DNA of 64,000 nucleotides from Terriglobia bacterium (GTDB lineage Bacteria > Acidobacteriota > Terriglobia > JAIQFV01). The DNA is taken from assembly GCA_020072965.1 (NCBI GenBank), contig JAIQFY010000013.1, positions 1 through 64,000 of the forward strand, read 5' to 3'. The notes under the pieces are model-generated. The model saw only the letters and a list, made by a program, of their open reading frames with translations. It did no database searches and was not told where the DNA came from. This document shows positions 25,792 through 35,090 of this stretch, one piece after another. Position 1 is the stretch's first letter, and the number at the start of each line of letters is the position of its first letter. The position numbers and the translations under genes were made by a program.

Positions 25792-26915
25792 AAATCGGAA
25801 TTACCTGTTATCCCACCTATGGCGGCAGCGGGGTGGTGGCGACAGAACTGGGAAAAGAGCTGGCGTACCGGGGTCATGAAGTCCATTTCATCAGTTATTC
25901 GTTGCCGTTTCGCCTGAATCTTTCCAGCCCCAGAATTTTCTTTCATGAAGTGGAGGTTTCCGCCTATCCCCTGTTTGAATACCGCCCGTATACCCTGGCG
26001 CTGGCGAGCCAGATGCTGCAAGTGACCTTGGACGAAAATCTCGATCTCCTGCACGTCCACTATGCGATTCCGCACAGCGTGAGCGCTTACCTCGCCAAGC
26101 AGATGATCGCCCCACGGAAATTGCCCGTGATCACCACTCTGCATGGAACGGACATTTCGCTGGTGGGGCTTGACCGTTCTTATCTGGCGATCACCCGCTT
26201 TTCTATAGAACAGAGTGACGGGGTCACCTCGATTTCGGAACACCTGCGGGAACGGACCTATAAGGAATTCGGAGTCGAGCACGCCATCGAGATGATTCCC
26301 AATTTTGTGAATTGTTCTGAGTTTACCAAGAAATGCGTCTGCGAACTGCGGAGAAGGTTTGCGCCGGATGATGAGAAACTTCTCATTCATATTTCCAACT
26401 TCCGTCCGGTCAAGCGAATCATGGATGTTGTGGAAATCTTCGATCGCGTTCAGAAGGAGATCCCTGCACACCTTCTGATGGTGGGGGACGGGCCGGAACG
26501 AGCGGAAGCGGAATATCTGGCGGGAGTGAAGAAATTGCGAGACCGGGTGCACTTTGTGGGCAAGCAGGAGGCGATCAACGAATACATGGGGATTGCCGAT
26601 CTGTTGTTGCTGCCGAGCGACAACGAAAGTTTCGGGCTGGTGGCGCTGGAGGCCATGGCGTGTGAAGTCCCGGTAATTGCGTCCAGGGTGGGAGGCCTGC
26701 TGGAAGTGGTACGGGACGGCGTCGACGGGTATCTGATCCCGCCCCGGGAGGTCGATTTGATGGCCCGGCGCGCCGTGGAAATTCTCTCTGATGCCGCCTT
26801 GGCCGTGCGCCTTGGCAAGCAGGGCCGGGAGCGCGCCGAGAGCAATTTTTGTACGAGCAAGGTGATCCCCGAATATGTGGCATATTATGAGCGGGTGATC
26901 GCTGAGGTAAAATAA
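25788..26915 (+). CDS. bshA: N-acetyl-alpha-D-glucosaminyl L-malate synthase BshA
   Basis: A 375-residue retaining GT4 glycosyltransferase that couples UDP-GlcNAc to L-malate, the first step of bacillithiol synthesis. MKIGITCYPTYGGSGVVATE is the characteristic BshA start. HVHYAIPHSVSAYLAKQM and TLHGTDISLVG follow in the N-terminal domain. The C-terminal domain has the EX7E motif ESFGLVALEAM with VPVIASRVGGLLEVV. With bshB1 upstream and bshC nearby, the three core bacillithiol genes are all present. Confidence 0.96.
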   Translation: MKIGITCYPTYGGSGVVATELGKELAYRGHEVHFISYSLPFRLNLSSPRIFFHEVEVSAYPLFEYRPYTLALASQMLQVTLDENLDLLHVHYAIPHSVSAYLAKQMIAPRKLPVITTLHGTDISLVGLDRSYLAITRFSIEQSDGVTSISEHLRERTYKEFGVEHAIEMIPNFVNCSEFTKKCVCELRRRFAPDDEKLLIHISNFRPVKRIMDVVEIFDRVQKEIPAHLLMVGDGPERAEAEYLAGVKKLRDRVHFVGKQEAINEYMGIADLLLLPSDNESFGLVALEAMACEVPVIASRVGGLLEVVRDGVDGYLIPPREVDLMARRAVEILSDAALAVRLGKQGRERAESNFCTSKVIPEYVAYYERVIAEVK

Positions 26916-26925
26916 AGTTTTCATC

Positions 26926-27411
26926 ATGCCATATTTGGTCGACGGATACAATTTGGCAAGGAGATCAGGTCAGTTTAAGGGGGAATCGTCTCGGGAAGCA
27001 GACGCCGTCGTGCGCTATCTCAACCGGTTTGCCCGATTGAAGAGGACCAAGGTGACGGTAGTGTTCGACGGGTTTCCACATGACTGGGATCGGTCTCGCC
27101 CCCTGTCCTCCACATTCGATACCGTTAAAATTATTTATGCCGGCGCGGAATCGGACGCGGACGCCAGGATCCGCACGCTGATCGCGTCATTGAAAAACAG
27201 GGCAGGGTGGATTGTGGTGTCGAGCGATCACGCCGTTTACGGTTATGCCCGCGCCAGCGGAGTGCGGGCCATTCGCTCAGAGGAGTTCCTCCGATCAGCC
27301 AACGAGATCCTCGCGCAGCAGGGGAAGGAGGAAATTAAATCCACGAATGGAGAAGTTGAATATTGGATGAAGGCTTTTGGAGAAGTAGTGAAGAAAGGCC
27401 CGTCCTCTTAG
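26926..27411 (+). CDS. NYN-domain protein, YacP-like
   Basis: A 161-residue PIN-like nuclease-fold protein. It begins MPYLVDGYNLA, with conserved acidic residues in VVFDGFP, GAESDADARIRTLI and VVSSDHAVYGYAR, fitting the YacP/NYN family. Bacillus YacP (Rae1) is an endoribonuclease acting on ribosome-associated mRNA. It starts ten bases after bshA, so it is probably on the same message. The RNA target is unknown. Confidence 0.85.
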   Translation: MPYLVDGYNLARRSGQFKGESSREADAVVRYLNRFARLKRTKVTVVFDGFPHDWDRSRPLSSTFDTVKIIYAGAESDADARIRTLIASLKNRAGWIVVSSDHAVYGYARASGVRAIRSEEFLRSANEILAQQGKEEIKSTNGEVEYWMKAFGEVVKKGPSS

Positions 27412-27416
27412 GTGTT

Positions 27417-27543
27417 TATCAATAGAATCTGTACCGGCAAGGGCAAGAAAATTTATCATTAGGAGGCCAGGAATTTAGATTTTCAAAAACCTTGACCTTC
27501 CGGGTTCCTGGTTTCCTAATAAAATCGGGTTTGGTCCCGGCCG
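27417..27543. repeat. Palindromic repeat, copy B, at a convergent gene junction
   Basis: Left arm 27417-27474 and right arm 27502-27543 match copy A at 23905-24084. The blocks CCGGCAAGGGCA, TTTATCATTAGGAGGCCAGG and CCTGGTTTCCTAATAA are shared; the centre is shorter and unrelated. It fills the space between the NYN gene (+) and the ATL gene (-), again a convergent junction. Confidence 0.6.
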
Positions 27544-27548
27544 TCTAC

Positions 27549-27902
27549 TTAGGCGTTTGCCTTTTTGGAACAGCGTCGGGAGGCTTTGCGGAGTCCTCGC
27601 TCCCATTGGAATTGACTCATGATGACGCGGTCCCCACGAAATTCAACTCCTTCCTGCCGCAGTAATCCTTTTTGGATTTGAAAGTACTGAACCGCCTTGG
27701 AGATCACCAGACGGCCGCCGGCACCCACGACACGATGCCATGGCACCGGTCGAGCCGGCGATGAAGCACTCATGGCCCAACCCACCATGCGGGCCGCGTG
27801 CGGCCTTCCCACAAGCCGCGCGACCTGTCCATAGGTGGCCACTTTACCGCGTGGGATGGTTCGAACGACCCGATACACCTTTTCAAAAAAACTCTCCATC
27901 AA
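27549..27902 (-). CDS. Alkyltransferase-like protein (ATL)
   Basis: A 117-residue protein with the DNA-binding fold of O6-alkylguanine-DNA alkyltransferase: IPRGKVATYGQVARLVGRP followed by RMVGWAMS. The active-site cysteine of the PCHRVV motif is replaced by Trp (W55 in VPWHRVVG). Proteins of this type do not transfer alkyl groups; they bind O6-alkylguanine and flag it for nucleotide excision repair. The W form is the usual ATL signature, so this is a true family feature rather than a decayed enzyme. It is followed, 40 bases upstream on the same strand, by trmL. Confidence 0.9.
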   Translation of the reverse strand: MMESFFEKVYRVVRTIPRGKVATYGQVARLVGRPHAARMVGWAMSASSPARPVPWHRVVGAGGRLVISKAVQYFQIQKGLLRQEGVEFRGDRVIMSQFQWERGLRKASRRCSKKANA

Positions 27903-27942
27903 CCCCCTCTGTGTTCGTCCCGGGACCTTCCGGCGCCGTCCA

Positions 27943-28392
27943 TCAAAACCCTTTCACCTGACGTAGTGCCTCGTAGAGGATAATCGCCACGGCATTGGAC
28001 AAATTTAGACTTCGAGTGTTGTTCCACATGGGAATGGTGAGTCCCATCTGGGGGTGTGAGAAGATAAAGGGTTCCGGCAACCCGCGCGTTTCATTTCCAA
28101 AAATCAAGTAGTCTCCCTCTTGAAAGCGGGCTTCCGTATAAAGGGTCTTGGCCTTGGTGCTTGCATACCAGCATCGCTCCCCGTGATGGTCCTTCCAGAA
28201 TGATTCAAATGAATCATGGAATACATGTCTCACTTTGTCCCAGTAGTCCATGCCGGCGCGCCTTAAATAGTAATTGGTGGTCTCAAAGCCCAGGGGCTTG
28301 ACCAGGTGAAGTTCACTCTCAGTGATCACGCACAAACGGGCGATGTTTCCCGTGTTCTGGGGAATCTGTGGCTCGACGAGAACAATGTGCAT
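27943..28392 (-). CDS. trmL: tRNA (cytidine(34)-2'-O)-methyltransferase TrmL
   Basis: A 149-residue SPOUT-class methyltransferase that methylates the wobble base ribose of tRNA-Leu. Signatures: HIVLVEPQIPQNTGNIARLC at the N-terminus, LVKPLGFETTNYYLRRAGMDYW, FGNETRGLP and IPMWNNTRSLNLSNAVAIILYEA, which make the knotted SAM site. Length is standard. It is the first gene of a minus-strand pair with the ATL gene. Confidence 0.95.
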   Translation of the reverse strand: MHIVLVEPQIPQNTGNIARLCVITESELHLVKPLGFETTNYYLRRAGMDYWDKVRHVFHDSFESFWKDHHGERCWYASTKAKTLYTEARFQEGDYLIFGNETRGLPEPFIFSHPQMGLTIPMWNNTRSLNLSNAVAIILYEALRQVKGF

Positions 28393-29090
28393 CCGTGAAT
28401 TCTATGGGAAGGTTTCCAGTTGTTCAAGGAATTGTGACAATTCTGTAACAAATCCACGGTAGCCTCGTCCCTTGTATTGGATTGATACGGCCCTGTTTTG
28501 ATTCGGACACCCACCATGAGTCCAATAGACAAGATGATACACAACCTTGAACCGGGTCGATTTCAGAGTAGATACGGCCACAGATCATGAGTCTGAGTTG
28601 TCATACACAAGAAAACCGTGGCAAAACGAAGATCAGCATCAATCGAGGGGGCTCTGAATTTAGCGGTTTTCTTCCGTCTCACGTCAGGAAGAGTATTGAT
28701 GAATAGTGGCTCAGAATGAATAAAGTGTTGTCAAGTGGTTTTTCTGCCACTTCTGCGGGACTGGGGGAATGTTTCAAAACATTACAAATAGAGCTTGCTC
28801 TCTGCGATGGAATGAATGTATGCTATTTCACAAGCTGGGCTGGAGGCTCTGCTCCATAGCAGCTTTTCTCTCCGTTTGCTAGGCTTTATGAGGCTAATCA
28901 CCCGGGAGAGAACCCAATCCATGCCGATCAGGTTGCAGACCAAACAAAGGCTCATAGGGATACACACTGAAGTTGTCGTCAATTCGCTGAATTGACCTCC
29001 GACGAACTCGCTCTTAGATCCGTTGTATACTTCGGGCTCAATCCGAATACTGCAATTCGATAAAAAGAGGGTTCGACATGGAGGGTAGCC
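28393..29090. other. Divergent intergenic region, trmL to the histidine kinase
   Basis: 698 bases between divergent genes. A small hairpin (AAGTGG/CCACTT) lies near 28734-28753. No sigma-54 -24/-12 pair and no convincing gene was found. Small open frames (28782-28982 minus, 28979-29173 minus) lack ribosome sites. It must hold the promoters of trmL and of the kinase operon, but I could not place them. Confidence 0.5.
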
Positions 29091-31952
29091 ATGAAGAAAC
29101 AGACCCTTAACCTCAAGCTTATCCTCACGTTCACCGTCCTGACCATTATCCTCACGTGGCTAGTTATTCTCACTTGGGAGCAATGGCTGCGTCAACCCTT
29201 TTACACGTGGGTTGAAGCCCACTATATCGGCACGGATCGGCAATATCGAATTGAGCAGCGCACCGAGCATTTCTTTATATCAACCGCGGTCGATGTCATT
29301 GTGGTCACCCTCTTGCTTCGCCTGGTCAGCCGCCAGCAGCGCAAGCTGCAGGCCAGTGAGGTCCGTTACCGGACATTATTTGAGCACGCCAATGATGGCA
29401 TCGGGGTGGTGACGGCGAATGATCACCGGCTCGTCGAAGTCAACAATCGGTTTGGTGAAATCCTGGGATACCAGCCTCAGGCCCTGCTGGGTAAGGATAT
29501 TCGTGACCTGGTGCGAGGGAACGGGGACCGGACTGCCTCCGATGCGTTTATTGCGCTGCTCGACCGAATCGATTCGGGAGAGGGTGAGCTCACGATGCAA
29601 AAAGCGGCGGGAGAGACCCTGCCGGTCATGGTGTCGTTCAGCAAGCCGTCGATGGAAGAAGAGAAGCTCGTGGTTCTCATCATCCGGGATTTATCCGAGC
29701 GCAAGCGGGCCGAAGCGAAATTTTCCGGGCTGCTGGAGTCTTCTCCGGACGGGATCGTGATTTCCCGGAATGACGGGAAGATTGTTCTCATCAATGCGCA
29801 AACCGAAAAGCTGTTCGGGTATCGAAAAGATGAGTTGCTCGAGCAGCCCATTGAGATGCTCATGCCGGACCACTTGCGCAACGTTCACACCGGGCACCGC
29901 ACCGGTTACATCTCGGCGCCCCGGATTCGTCCCATGGGCTCGGGGCTGAACCTGATTGGCCGGCGGAAAGACGGTGTCGAGTTTCCGGTGGAAATCAACC
30001 TCACGCCCATGTTCACAGAGGACGGACTTCTCGTCATTAGCGACATCCAGGACATCTCGGAGACGAAGCGCGCGAAGGAGGCGCTCAGCAAACTTTCGAG
30101 TGCCGTTGAACAGACTGCAGACACCGTCGCCATTACCGACAGGGAAGGGATCATCGAGTACATCAATCCGGCCTTTGAAAAGCTCGCTGGGTACAGCCTG
30201 GATGAGGTTGTCGGCAAGACCTTCCGGATTCTCAAGTCAGGCAAGCATGATCAGGAATTTTACAGGAACCTTTGGAGAACCATCCTCTCCGGCCAACCCT
30301 TTCGGGGCGTCTTGATCAACAAGAAGAAGAACGGGGAATTGTACTACGAGGAAAAAACGGTTACGCCGTTGAAGGATGGCAAGGGGAACACGACACACTT
30401 TGTCTCCACAGGAAAAGACATTACGGACCGGAAGCAGGCGGAGGAGTCGCTGCGGGACTCCGAGAAGCGCTACCGGCTGATGTTCAAAAGCAACCCCCTT
30501 CCCATGTGGGTGTATGACCAAGAGACCTATGCCCTCCTGGATGTGAATGAGGCGGCGGTCCGCCACTATGGATACTCGCGCGAAGAATTTCTTAACATGA
30601 CCATCAAGGACATGCTCCCCTCTGACGGGGCTCCCGTGGTTCTGCATGCGGGATCCACTCTCCGGGAGGGAAGTGATGCTGCGCCCGTCTGGCGGCACCA
30701 AATGAAGGAGGGAACTGTCATTTACGTTGAAATCAGTTCGCACACGTTGACCTTTGCCGGCAGGCCAGCGGAGATAGTGCTTGCCAACGATGTCACCGAG
30801 CGACTGAAAGCGGAAGATGCCTTGCGGGAGAGTGAAGAGCGCTATCGCATGCTGTTCACCAGCGCCAACGACGGGGTCTTTGTCAATACCCTGACCCCGG
30901 GGGGCAGGGTGGACCAGTTCATCGAGGTCAACGATGTCGCCTGCCAGAGCCTGGGCTACAGCCGGGAAGAGCTTTTGAAACTGACGCCGACCGACATCAA
31001 TCCCCATGAGTTTCGGGACGAGGTCCAGTCTCTGATGCGGAGAATCCTCTCCGAGAAGCATCTCCTCTTTGAGAGCGTGCAGGTAGCCAAGGACGGCCGG
31101 AGGTTCCCCGTCGAAATCAACCTCCATCTGTTTGATTACCGCGGCCAGCCCCTGATTCTCTCCATCGTGCGCGATATCACGGAACGGAAACAGCTCGAAG
31201 CTGAAAAAGAAGAGATGCAGCGTCAGTTGTTCCAATCTTCCAAACTTGCTTCCATCGGGGAACTCTCCGCAGGCGTAGCTCATGAGATCGGTAATCCCCT
31301 GAATTCCATCATTAACTTCGGCCAGTTGCTGAAGGACGCCGGCATCGCCCGGAGCGAGATTGAGCGGCAGGTCATCGATGGGATTATTGACGAGGGAGGC
31401 CGCATCGCCAAGATTGTCCGTGACCTCCTGGCTTTTGCGCGCCGCGATTCGCAGGAGCTGGCCCGGGTCAATATCGGGGAGACCATCAACAACTCGATGT
31501 CGCTGTTTGGGCGTCAGCTGGATACCGATGGCATTTCCGTGGAAATCAATGTGGGGGAGGATATTCCCCCGGTCATGGCCAGCGGATCTTTACTCCGGCA
31601 GGTGATTGTCAACATGATCACCAATGCCCGCCATGCCTTAAGGGCAAAATCCACTGATAGCAAAGTATTCCGCATTACCGTCCGGGCGGTCGGGCGGGGA
31701 GAAGGCACGATCGTCCGCATCGAGTTCTTTGACAACGGAGTCGGAATCCCCCGCCAGAACCTCGACAAGGTTTTCGATCCCTTCTTCACCACGCGGCGCG
31801 ATAGCGGTGGGACCGGACTGGGGCTGAGTCTGAGTTTCGGTATCGTCCGTACCTATGGCGGGACGGTCACCGTGGAAAGCGAAGAAGGGGCATTTACGCG
31901 GTTCCGGGTTGAGCTTCCTGCCGCCCCGGCTGGGGAGGAGGAATATGCCTAA
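29091..31952 (+). CDS. Membrane-bound multi-PAS sensor histidine kinase
   Basis: A 953-residue kinase. Two transmembrane helices (about 9-27 and 62-80) flank a short extracytoplasmic loop. About five PAS domains follow (near 90-205, 210-330, 335-455, 460-580 and 585-705), several ending in the usual DITDRKQAE-like connector. The dimerisation/phosphoacceptor domain has the H-box ELSAGVAHEIGNPLNSIINF (about 724-743), and the HATPase domain (about 820-950) has DNGVGIP and GGTGLGLSLSFGI. The H-box form AHEIGNPL resembles the NtrB/AtoS-type group that partners NtrC regulators. The stop overlaps the next gene by eight bases. Confidence 0.93.
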   Translation: MKKQTLNLKLILTFTVLTIILTWLVILTWEQWLRQPFYTWVEAHYIGTDRQYRIEQRTEHFFISTAVDVIVVTLLLRLVSRQQRKLQASEVRYRTLFEHANDGIGVVTANDHRLVEVNNRFGEILGYQPQALLGKDIRDLVRGNGDRTASDAFIALLDRIDSGEGELTMQKAAGETLPVMVSFSKPSMEEEKLVVLIIRDLSERKRAEAKFSGLLESSPDGIVISRNDGKIVLINAQTEKLFGYRKDELLEQPIEMLMPDHLRNVHTGHRTGYISAPRIRPMGSGLNLIGRRKDGVEFPVEINLTPMFTEDGLLVISDIQDISETKRAKEALSKLSSAVEQTADTVAITDREGIIEYINPAFEKLAGYSLDEVVGKTFRILKSGKHDQEFYRNLWRTILSGQPFRGVLINKKKNGELYYEEKTVTPLKDGKGNTTHFVSTGKDITDRKQAEESLRDSEKRYRLMFKSNPLPMWVYDQETYALLDVNEAAVRHYGYSREEFLNMTIKDMLPSDGAPVVLHAGSTLREGSDAAPVWRHQMKEGTVIYVEISSHTLTFAGRPAEIVLANDVTERLKAEDALRESEERYRMLFTSANDGVFVNTLTPGGRVDQFIEVNDVACQSLGYSREELLKLTPTDINPHEFRDEVQSLMRRILSEKHLLFESVQVAKDGRRFPVEINLHLFDYRGQPLILSIVRDITERKQLEAEKEEMQRQLFQSSKLASIGELSAGVAHEIGNPLNSIINFGQLLKDAGIARSEIERQVIDGIIDEGGRIAKIVRDLLAFARRDSQELARVNIGETINNSMSLFGRQLDTDGISVEINVGEDIPPVMASGSLLRQVIVNMITNARHALRAKSTDSKVFRITVRAVGRGEGTIVRIEFFDNGVGIPRQNLDKVFDPFFTTRRDSGGTGLGLSLSFGIVRTYGGTVTVESEEGAFTRFRVELPAAPAGEEEYA

Positions 31953-33486
31953 AGTCTTGCTGGTGGACGATGAGCCCAACGTGCGGTGGACAATGGCGGA
32001 ATTCCTGACCCGAGCCGGCTATGAGGTTGTCATCGCGTCGGACTTCGACAGCGGCGTGGCCCAACTGGAAGCGGCTGGCACCCTCGATGTCGCGGTCTTT
32101 GACATCATCCTCCCGCGCAAGAGCGGGGTTGAACTGCTGAAAGAGGCCCACCGCCGGGATCCGGATCTTCCCGTCATCATGATTACTGCAGATCCCGATT
32201 TGTCGAGAGTTCCCGAAATTGTCCGGGAGGGCGCCTACGATTTCATGGCCAAGCCGGTTGTGAAGAATGCGCTGATCAACGCGGTGTCGAGAGCCTTCGA
32301 AAAGAAGCGGCTGATCAACGAAAAGCGCCGGCTCGAGGAAGAGATCAGACGTCATGCCGAACATCTCGAAGTCCTGGTCACCGAGCGAACGCGCGAGCTG
32401 GCGGAAGCGCATAATTTTCTGAATACGGTGCTGGAGAGCTCCACCGAATATGCCATCATCGCCATCGACACCGGCGACCGCTTCACTCTTTTCAACCGGG
32501 GGGCGGAACTGATGTTCGGATACGTCGCCGAGCAGGCTTTGGGGAAAGAGGTCAGAGAAATCGTGGCGGACCCGAAGTTCGGCCCGGAAGACAAGCCTTT
32601 GTTGAAGTGCGGGGAAGAGGCCGAGGCCACGGGGCGCCACGAGGTGGAAATCCAGTTGGCTCGGGCCGACGGCAGCCGCTTTGTTGCCTCCGCGGCGATG
32701 ACGCCTCTCCGGAAAGCCGACGGGCCCCTGCTGGGATACCTGGGAATCATCAAGGACTTGACCGTGGAACGGGAGAAGGAAGAGGAGCTGCGACTGATGC
32801 AGGCCCGTCTTGCACACAACGAAAAAATTGCCGCGCTCGGCCGGGTGGCCGCGCAAGTCGCACACGAAGTCAAGAATCCCCTGGCGGGCCTGAAACTGTA
32901 CTCGCTCCATCTGAAGAATAAGGTGGCCGGGCAACTGGGTCCGGCCGAGATGGAGTTGGTGGAGAAGATCCTTCTCAGTATTGACCACCTCTCGGACACG
33001 GTGGAGAAGGTTCTGGACTTTGCACGACCGGTAAAGCTAGTCCGCCAACCGGTGGATCTCAATGGAGTCGTCAACGAAGCCGTTCACATGCTCGAGCCCC
33101 AAATGAATGCGAACCGGATTGAGAAACAGCTGGATCTTGCCGGCCCCGATGCCGGCGGCATGCTCGACGAAACCTCGATCCGGTCCGCCGTGGTGAATCT
33201 TATGGTCAACGCCATTCAAGCGATGCCGGAGGGCGGCAGGCTCCGTGTGACGACAGCGAGATCGAGAAGACAACTGACTTTGACCATTTCGGATACGGGA
33301 TGCGGGATGACTGAAGAGCAAGCGAAAAACGTTTTTGAGCCATTTTACACGACCAAGAACAAGGGTCTCGGTCTGGGGATGCCCTACGCCAAGAAGGTGA
33401 TTGAAGAACACGGGGGGACGATCCAACTCAATAGCCGACCGGGACAGGGTACCCAAACGGAGATTACATTGCCAGTTGAGGAGTAA
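31945..33486 (+). CDS. Hybrid REC-PAS-histidine kinase (NtrB-like)
   Basis: A 513-residue cytoplasmic protein with an unusual order. An N-terminal receiver domain comes first (1-120; phospho-acceptor D53 in VAVFDIILPRKSG), then a short coiled coil, a PAS domain (about 155-275), HisKA with AAQVAHEVKNPLAGLKLYSL (about 300-320) and HATPase (about 400-513, DTGCGM and KGLGLGMPYAKKV). It can receive phosphate from the upstream kinase and also phosphorylate a further regulator, most simply the NtrC protein encoded two bases later. ATG at 31945, preceded by GGGGAGGAGGAAT, is chosen over the longer frame to 31855. It is translationally coupled on both sides. Confidence 0.92.
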   Translation: MPKVLLVDDEPNVRWTMAEFLTRAGYEVVIASDFDSGVAQLEAAGTLDVAVFDIILPRKSGVELLKEAHRRDPDLPVIMITADPDLSRVPEIVREGAYDFMAKPVVKNALINAVSRAFEKKRLINEKRRLEEEIRRHAEHLEVLVTERTRELAEAHNFLNTVLESSTEYAIIAIDTGDRFTLFNRGAELMFGYVAEQALGKEVREIVADPKFGPEDKPLLKCGEEAEATGRHEVEIQLARADGSRFVASAAMTPLRKADGPLLGYLGIIKDLTVEREKEEELRLMQARLAHNEKIAALGRVAAQVAHEVKNPLAGLKLYSLHLKNKVAGQLGPAEMELVEKILLSIDHLSDTVEKVLDFARPVKLVRQPVDLNGVVNEAVHMLEPQMNANRIEKQLDLAGPDAGGMLDETSIRSAVVNLMVNAIQAMPEGGRLRVTTARSRRQLTLTISDTGCGMTEEQAKNVFEPFYTTKNKGLGLGMPYAKKVIEEHGGTIQLNSRPGQGTQTEITLPVEE

Positions 33487-33487
33487 T

Positions 33488-34867
33488 ATGCAAATGCGAC
33501 CCAGTGAGAGGATTCTCGTAGTCGATGATGAAAGCAGTATCAGCGGGGCGATGAAAGTCATTCTGGGGGAACAGGGATACGAGGTCAAAACGGCTGAGAG
33601 CGTGGGCCAGGCCACAACCATCCTCAACGGTCGCCCGTTCGATCTGGTGTTCACGGATCTCAAACTCCCGGATGCCTCCGGGATTGATCTGCTCGGGCAA
33701 ATCAAGAGCGATACTCCGGACACGGAAGTCATCCTGATGACGGCCCACGGCTCCCTCGACGTCACTATCGAAGCCATCAAGAGGGGCGCCTATTACTACA
33801 TTGAGAAGCCTTTTGTCCCCGACCAGGTGGTCATGCTGGCCCAGCGGGCGCTGGAGGCGGCCGCCTTTCGCCGCGAAAATCAGACTCTAAAACGAGTGCT
33901 TTCGAGCGAGGACGAGGCCTTTGGGATCATCGGGCGCAGTCCCAAGATGCGCCAGATCTATGACACGATTCGGGCGACCGCTGCCGCGGATGCCTCCGTT
34001 TTGATCGAGGGGGAGAGCGGGACGGGGAAGGAACTCATCGCCCGGGCCTTTCATCTTCAGGGAACCCGTGCCGACCGGCCCTTCGTATGCATTAACTGCG
34101 CCGCCATCCCGCGCGATTTAATCGAGTCGGAGTTGTTCGGGTACAAGAAGGGAGCGTTCACCGGCGCCGACCGAGATAAGCGTGGATTGATGGAAACCGC
34201 CTCTGGCGGGACCCTGCTGTTGGACGAGATTGGTGAAATGCCGGTTCATCTTCAGACCAAACTGCTTCGTGTTCTACAACAGAGAAAACTCCGGCGCGTC
34301 GGCGATGAACAGGAGTTGGATGTGGATTTCAAACTGATTTCCGCCACCAACCGCGACACCTTGCAGGCGATTCAACAGGGGGAGTTGAGGGAGGATCTTT
34401 ATTACCGCATCAGTACGATCAAGATCAAGGTCCCACCCCTGCGGGAACGGCTCGATGACCTGGTTCTTCTGGCCGAGCGTTTCCTGGAACGTTACAGTAA
34501 GAAGTATAACAAACACATCGTCGGGATCGCACAGCCCACTTTCGCGCTCCTGACACGGTACCCTTGGCCCGGCAACGTCCGGGAACTGGAGAGTGTCGTG
34601 GAGCATGCCGTCCTCTTTTGTCAGGGTGAACAACTTGAGCCGCAGAACCTTCCCGAGCATATCCAAGCCGCCCGGAGCAGTCGATTCAGATGTGACGTCC
34701 TCCCTTATATGACGCTGGAAGAGATCGAGCGCGACGTGATCGAACAAACCCTCGAAAGGACAGGGGGCAATGTGAAAAAGACGGCTGAAATATTGAGTCT
34801 CCATCGCCCCACCCTGTATCGCAAGCTCCGTAGCTACGGGATTAAAGGAAAACGCGCTGTTTCATAA
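33488..34867 (+). CDS. NtrC-family sigma-54-dependent response regulator
   Basis: A 459-residue transcription activator. Receiver domain (about 7-125, D57 in VFTDLKLPDASG); central AAA+ domain (about 148-385) with Walker A GESGTGKE (175-182), the sigma-54-contacting loop GAFTGAD (222-228) and GGTLLLDEIGEMP; C-terminal Fis-type HTH (about 415-455, GNVKKTAEILSLHRPTLYRKL). All elements for activating sigma-54 RNA polymerase are intact. It ends the kinase operon. The next intergenic region holds a consensus sigma-54 promoter, with two more further on, which makes them its likely targets. Confidence 0.95.
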   Translation: MQMRPSERILVVDDESSISGAMKVILGEQGYEVKTAESVGQATTILNGRPFDLVFTDLKLPDASGIDLLGQIKSDTPDTEVILMTAHGSLDVTIEAIKRGAYYYIEKPFVPDQVVMLAQRALEAAAFRRENQTLKRVLSSEDEAFGIIGRSPKMRQIYDTIRATAAADASVLIEGESGTGKELIARAFHLQGTRADRPFVCINCAAIPRDLIESELFGYKKGAFTGADRDKRGLMETASGGTLLLDEIGEMPVHLQTKLLRVLQQRKLRRVGDEQELDVDFKLISATNRDTLQAIQQGELREDLYYRISTIKIKVPPLRERLDDLVLLAERFLERYSKKYNKHIVGIAQPTFALLTRYPWPGNVRELESVVEHAVLFCQGEQLEPQNLPEHIQAARSSRFRCDVLPYMTLEEIERDVIEQTLERTGGNVKKTAEILSLHRPTLYRKLRSYGIKGKRAVS

Positions 34868-35090
34868 TAGAACATATTTATGTATTTGATTTATAATTAA
34901 ACACTCTGTCTGAATTTATTCGGTCGTATTCCATCTCTGATCCCCCTGATTACGCCCGGCCTTTGGAGAATAATCTGGACTGGGTTCCAGCCGACTCGGC
35001 TTGTATACACAATGAGTTGAACGATTTTTGGTTCTAGCTCATCCTCACTTAGCTAAAATCCGAACCACCAACACACCCTCATCACTCGAT

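Noticed and set aside
25710-26951. 413-codon open frame on the minus strand
   Set aside because: It lies antisense to bshA, a clear enzyme; the frame is a codon-bias shadow.
28734-28753. Hairpin AAGTGG/CCACTT as a terminator or operator
   Set aside because: Only a 6-bp stem, with no T-run and no gene ending nearby.
31894-32988. 364-codon open frame on the minus strand
   Set aside because: Antisense to the hybrid kinase; no ribosome site or recognisable sequence.
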